NCBI GenBank assembly: GCA_910580185.1
Contig: CAJTWC010000002.1
Span: 1-64,000, forward strand
Length of the DNA stretch: 64,000 nucleotides
Source of the DNA: an uncultured Bacilli bacterium
GTDB lineage: Bacteria > Bacillota_I > Bacilli_A > RF39 > UBA660
Direction: 5' to 3'
Position 1 is the first letter of the stretch; each line of letters starts with the position of its first letter. Under the pieces are notes generated by a model. That model saw nothing but the letters and a program-made list of their open reading frames with translations, did no database searches and was not told the origin of the DNA. Shown piece after piece: positions 60,402-64,000 of this stretch. The position numbers and the translations under genes were made by a program.

Positions 60402-63400
60402 AATCTACTAATTGTTCTTCTAATACATCAAGTGCATCGGTTTCTACTTGTTCACTTTCTAAGCCATATTTAACATTAGAATAAGTCTTAGAACCAGTAC
60501 CTGCAGGTATTAGTTTACCAATAATAACGTTTTCTTTTAAACCTGTTAAGTGGTCCACCTTACCTTTAATAGCAGCATCCGTTAAGATACGAGTAGTTTC
60601 TTGGAATGATGCAGCTGATAAGAATGAATCAGTTTCTAACGATGCTTTAGTAATACCAAGCATTATTGGACGACCTGTAGCAGGTTTTTTACCTTGGATG
60701 ATAGCTTCTTTATTAATTCTAGTAAATTCGTGCATTGAAACTAACTTACCAGATACAAGTGTTGTATCACCACCATCAGTAATCTTAATTCTAGCGATCA
60801 TACGACGAGCAAGAATTTCAACGTGTTTATCAGAAACATCAACACCTTGTGATTTATAAACTTTTTGTACTTCTGCTAAAATATAGCTTTGAGCTGTGAT
60901 TGGGTCAGTTACAGCAAGTAACTCTTTCGGATTAATAGAACCAACGTTAAGTTTGTCTCCTGCCTTTACTTCTTGTCCTAATTCTACACAAAGTTTAACC
61001 CCATAGTTTGTTGTGTGTTCCCTTGATTCAACATCATTGGTAATTTCAATTTTATATTTTCCGTTAATATCATCAATCTTAGTAATTTTACCATTAATTT
61101 CAGCAATTGTTGATTTAGCTTTAGGTATTCTAGCTTCAAATAACTCTTGTACACGAGGTAAACCTTGAGTTATATCTTCGCCAGATGCAACACCACCAGT
61201 ATGGAATGTTCTCATGGTTAACTGAGTACCTGGCTCACCTATTGATTGAGCTGCCATAATACCAACTGCTTCACCTATTTCAACAACGTTACCAGTAGCT
61301 AAGTTAATACCGTAACAATGTTTACATACTCCACTTTCGGTTTTACAAGTAAGAGCCGTCCTGATTTCAACCTCAGTAATACCAGCCTTATCTATCTTGT
61401 CAGCTATTGGTTCAGTTATTAATTCATTTTTATCAATGATAACATTCTTAGTTTCCGGATCAATAACTTTCTTATTTGTATAACGACCAACAATACGTTC
61501 ATGAAGACTTTCTATTACAGTACCGGCATTTTCATCAATGAATGCCTTAACTACAACACCTTGAATAGTTCCGCAGTCTTCTTCTCTAACGATTACGTCT
61601 TGAACAACATCAACTAAACGCCTTGTTAAATAACCAGAGTCTGCTGTCTTTAATGCTGTATCGGCGTTACCTTTACGAGCACCATGTGTTGATATGAAGA
61701 ATTCAGACACTGATAAACCATCTGTAAATGATGATGTTACTGGAATTTCTACCGCTTCACCATTCGGTTTAGCAAGTAATCCACGCATACCAGCTAACTG
61801 TGTAAACTGTGATAAGTTACCACGTGCTTTAGAATTTATCATCATCATGATTGGGTTATCTGATGGAGCTTCAACTTTAGCTTTTAATTCTGCTTGAACT
61901 TCATTAGTTGCAGCGTTCCATACAGCACAAACCTTTTCATAACGTTCTCTATCAGTTATTAAACCACGTCTGTATTGTTTATTTATCGTATCAACGGTTT
62001 TTTGAGATCTTTCAACGATTTCATGTTTTTTATCACTTGTTTCAATATCCGCAACTGATATAGATATACCAGATAATGTAGAATACTTAAATCCTAAGTC
62101 TTTTAACTTATCTAGATATATAGATGTTTCAGTTGTTTTATAACGTTTGAATATTTGAGCTATGATACTTTTTAATGCACCTTGAGGGAATGGTTTAACC
62201 AAATCCATTTTAGCAATTGCCTCTGGAATATTAGTTCCCTTTGGTAAGAAATACTTCATTGGTGTTAAGTTTTCAAAATTATCGTCAGTTGGTTCATTTA
62301 TATATTGGAAGCCATCTGGTAATATCTCATTAAACTTTAACTTACCAACAGTAGTTACCAAGTACATTTCTTTTTGCTCTTCAGTAAACATATGATATTT
62401 AAATGACTTTGCTGGTAAAGCAATTCTTGCGTGTAATGTAAGTTCTTTTCTTTCATATGCGCTTATTGCTTCATCTGCATTTTTAAATATTCTACCTTCA
62501 CCTTCAATACCAGCCTTTTCCATAGTGATATAGTAATTACCTAAAACCATATCTTGAGATGGAGTAACTATTGGTTTACCATCTTTTGGAGATAGAATGT
62601 TATTAGCACCAAGCATTAATATTCTAGCTTCTGCTTGAGCTGCTTCAGAAAGTGGTACGTGTACAGCCATTTGGTCACCATCAAAGTCTGCGTTGAATGC
62701 AGCACAAACTAGTGGGTGTAAACGAATTGCTTTACCACTAACTAATTTAGGTTCAAACGCTTGAATACCTAATCTATGAAGTGTTGGAGCACGGTTTAAC
62801 ATTACTGGATGTTCTTGAATAACATCTTCTACAACGTCCCATACTCTTTCATCTTGATTTTCAATTAACTTTTTAGCAGATTTAATATTGTGAACAATAT
62901 CTCTTTCTACTAAACCATGAATAACATGTGGCTTAAATAATTCTAAAGCCATTTCTTTTGGAATACCACATTGATACATCTTAAGTGTTGGACCAACGGC
63001 GATAACACTACGTCCAGAATAATCAACACGTTTACCTAGTAAGTTTTGACGGAAACGTCCTTGCTTACCTTTCAACATAGAAGAAATTGATTTTAAAGGT
63101 CTATTGGATGGACCAGTAACATTTCTACCACGTCTTCCATTATCAAATAAAGCATCTACAGCTTCTTGTAGCATTCTTTTTTCATTTTGAACAATGATCG
63201 ATGGAGCGTTTAATTCTAAGAGCTTCTTCAAACGATTATTACGGTTAATAACACGTCTATATAAATCATTTAAATCACTTGTTGCAAAACGACCACCATC
63301 TAATTGAATCATTGGTCTTAATTCTGGAGGTATAACAGGAAGTGCTGTTAATATCATCCATTCAGGTTTATTACCTGATTTATCAAATGAATCTAAGATA

Positions 63401-64000
63401 TCTAATCTTTTTAATAATCTTGTTCTTTTTTGTTCTGGAGCATCTTCTAATTCTTCTTCAATCTTAGCTATTTCAGCTTTAACATCGATTTCTTTTAGAA
63501 GTTTTAAAATTGCTTCAGCTCCCATTCCTACTTCAAAAGTATTTCCATACTTTTCATAGTAAACTCTGTATTCTTTATCAGATAAAGTTTGTTTCTTTTC
63601 TAAAGGAGCTGCTCCTGGATTAATTACTACATATGATACGAAGTATAATACTTCTTCTAAGTCTCTTGGAGACATATCAAGTACTAATCCCATACGACTT
63701 GGAACACCTTTAAAGAACCAGATGTGAGAAACTGGAGTAGCAAGTTCGATATGACCCATACGTTCACGACGAACTTTAGACTTAGTAACTTCTACTCCGC
63801 ATCTATCACATATGATATCTTTATATCTTAATCTTTTGTACTTTCCACAAGCGCATTCATAATCTTTTGTAGGCCCAAAGATTTTTTCACAGAACAAACC
63901 ATCTCTTTCTGGTTTTAAAGTACGATAGTTAATTGTTTCTGGTTTTTTTACTTCTCCGTAAGACCATTCTCTTATTTGTTCGGGTGAAGCGATTGAAATT
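60400..64000 (-). CDS. rpoC: RNA polymerase beta' subunit, partial at the N-terminus
   Basis: The frame runs from 60400 to the right edge (about 1200 residues visible), so the first few codons are outside. The zinc site (CACGKYKR, then CDRCGVEV), clamp (RRERMGHIELATPVSHIWF), catalytic NADFDGDQM, trigger loop region (LTMRTFHTGG) and second zinc set (CKTESGVCKHCYG) are all present. The C-terminus ends ALDVLEEQLVD. The order of motifs is normal and no large insertion is seen. rpoB would lie beyond the edge. Confidence 0.98.
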   Translation of the reverse strand, partial: ISIASPEQIREWSYGEVKKPETINYRTLKPERDGLFCEKIFGPTKDYECACGKYKRLRYKDIICDRCGVEVTKSKVRRERMGHIELATPVSHIWFFKGVPSRMGLVLDMSPRDLEEVLYFVSYVVINPGAAPLEKKQTLSDKEYRVYYEKYGNTFEVGMGAEAILKLLKEIDVKAEIAKIEEELEDAPEQKRTRLLKRLDILDSFDKSGNKPEWMILTALPVIPPELRPMIQLDGGRFATSDLNDLYRRVINRNNRLKKLLELNAPSIIVQNEKRMLQEAVDALFDNGRRGRNVTGPSNRPLKSISSMLKGKQGRFRQNLLGKRVDYSGRSVIAVGPTLKMYQCGIPKEMALELFKPHVIHGLVERDIVHNIKSAKKLIENQDERVWDVVEDVIQEHPVMLNRAPTLHRLGIQAFEPKLVSGKAIRLHPLVCAAFNADFDGDQMAVHVPLSEAAQAEARILMLGANNILSPKDGKPIVTPSQDMVLGNYYITMEKAGIEGEGRIFKNADEAISAYERKELTLHARIALPAKSFKYHMFTEEQKEMYLVTTVGKLKFNEILPDGFQYINEPTDDNFENLTPMKYFLPKGTNIPEAIAKMDLVKPFPQGALKSIIAQIFKRYKTTETSIYLDKLKDLGFKYSTLSGISISVADIETSDKKHEIVERSQKTVDTINKQYRRGLITDRERYEKVCAVWNAATNEVQAELKAKVEAPSDNPIMMMINSKARGNLSQFTQLAGMRGLLAKPNGEAVEIPVTSSFTDGLSVSEFFISTHGARKGNADTALKTADSGYLTRRLVDVVQDVIVREEDCGTIQGVVVKAFIDENAGTVIESLHERIVGRYTNKKVIDPETKNVIIDKNELITEPIADKIDKAGITEVEIRTALTCKTESGVCKHCYGINLATGNVVEIGEAVGIMAAQSIGEPGTQLTMRTFHTGGVASGEDITQGLPRVQELFEARIPKAKSTIAEINGKITKIDDINGKYKIEITNDVESREHTTNYGVKLCVELGQEVKAGDKLNVGSINPKELLAVTDPITAQSYILAEVQKVYKSQGVDVSDKHVEILARRMIARIKITDGGDTTLVSGKLVSMHEFTRINKEAIIQGKKPATGRPIMLGITKASLETDSFLSAASFQETTRILTDAAIKGKVDHLTGLKENVIIGKLIPAGTGSKTYSNVKYGLESEQVETDALDVLEEQLVD

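Noticed and set aside
1..64000. CRISPR array, insertion sequence or prophage
   Set aside because: No spaced direct repeats, transposase, integrase or structural phage genes were seen. The KilA-N/XRE pair alone is not enough to call a prophage.

Overview
The window is low-GC DNA with a standard-code gene set typical of a reduced, host-associated member of the Bacilli. The best guess, from gene content and protein style rather than any search, is an uncultured RF39- or Erysipelotrichia-like lineage. Support comes from the gene orders secG-rnr-smpB-ssrA, rpsL-rpsG-fusA-tuf, rplM-rpsI, fba-murA, prfA-prmC-spoIIR-mntP, ywiB-argS-rpoE and tilS-ftsH, all familiar from Bacillus-type genomes. UGA acts as a stop here: the HAD gene at 6311-6958 ends in UGA overlapping the next AUG. 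SpoIIR (48096-48626) hints at a sporulating ancestor or present sporulation.

Layout. 1-3251 is an accessory end: a membrane-anchored Fic-type protein running off the left edge, a TIGR04141/DUF6119-like protein with an attenuator-like leader, and a truncated cell-wall amidase. 3322-6958 carries an Abi_2/HEPN protein in an apparent operon with an HtrA protease, then YdcF and HAD genes. 7158-10921 holds rpsI-rplM, with a pseudoknotted L13 leader and a promoter inside a 17-bp inverted repeat, and the c-di-AMP operon cdaA-cdaR. 10979-20985 is mixed: tRNA-Thr, DUF2000, HAD, a C39-like peptidase, an ABC protein with degenerate motifs, a large unknown membrane protein, GNAT, M18 aminopeptidase and UvsE. 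21002-27860 has a TetR-controlled YhgE/Pip gene, thioredoxin and its reductase, a phosphoesterase, and a small XRE/KilA-N island ending in a remnant ORF.

27987-36478 carries tmRNA, a phosphodiester glycosidase, smpB, rnr, secG, a large unknown protein and enolase. 36619-46123 holds a FemX-like transferase, tuf-fusA-rpsG-rpsL, rpmE, an SGNH hydrolase, murA and fba. 46232-59459 contains an exported unknown protein, mntP, spoIIR, prmC, a phosphodiesterase gene broken by UGA, prfA, rpoE, argS, ywiB, a class A PBP, ftsH and tilS. The right end has an orphan small RNA, small ORFs and rpoC running off the edge.

Most genes are on the minus strand. Many terminator hairpins overlap the 3' ends of genes, and several promoters use an extended -10 (TGnTATAAT). 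The most interesting leads are the Fic/TIGR04141 cassette, the ABC protein lacking Q-loop, signature and H-loop residues, UGA at an expected Trp codon, genes with good Shine-Dalgarno sequences but no ordinary start codon, unrelated-looking proteins sharing a Thr-rich tail motif, and the orphan terminated RNA near 59.6 kb.
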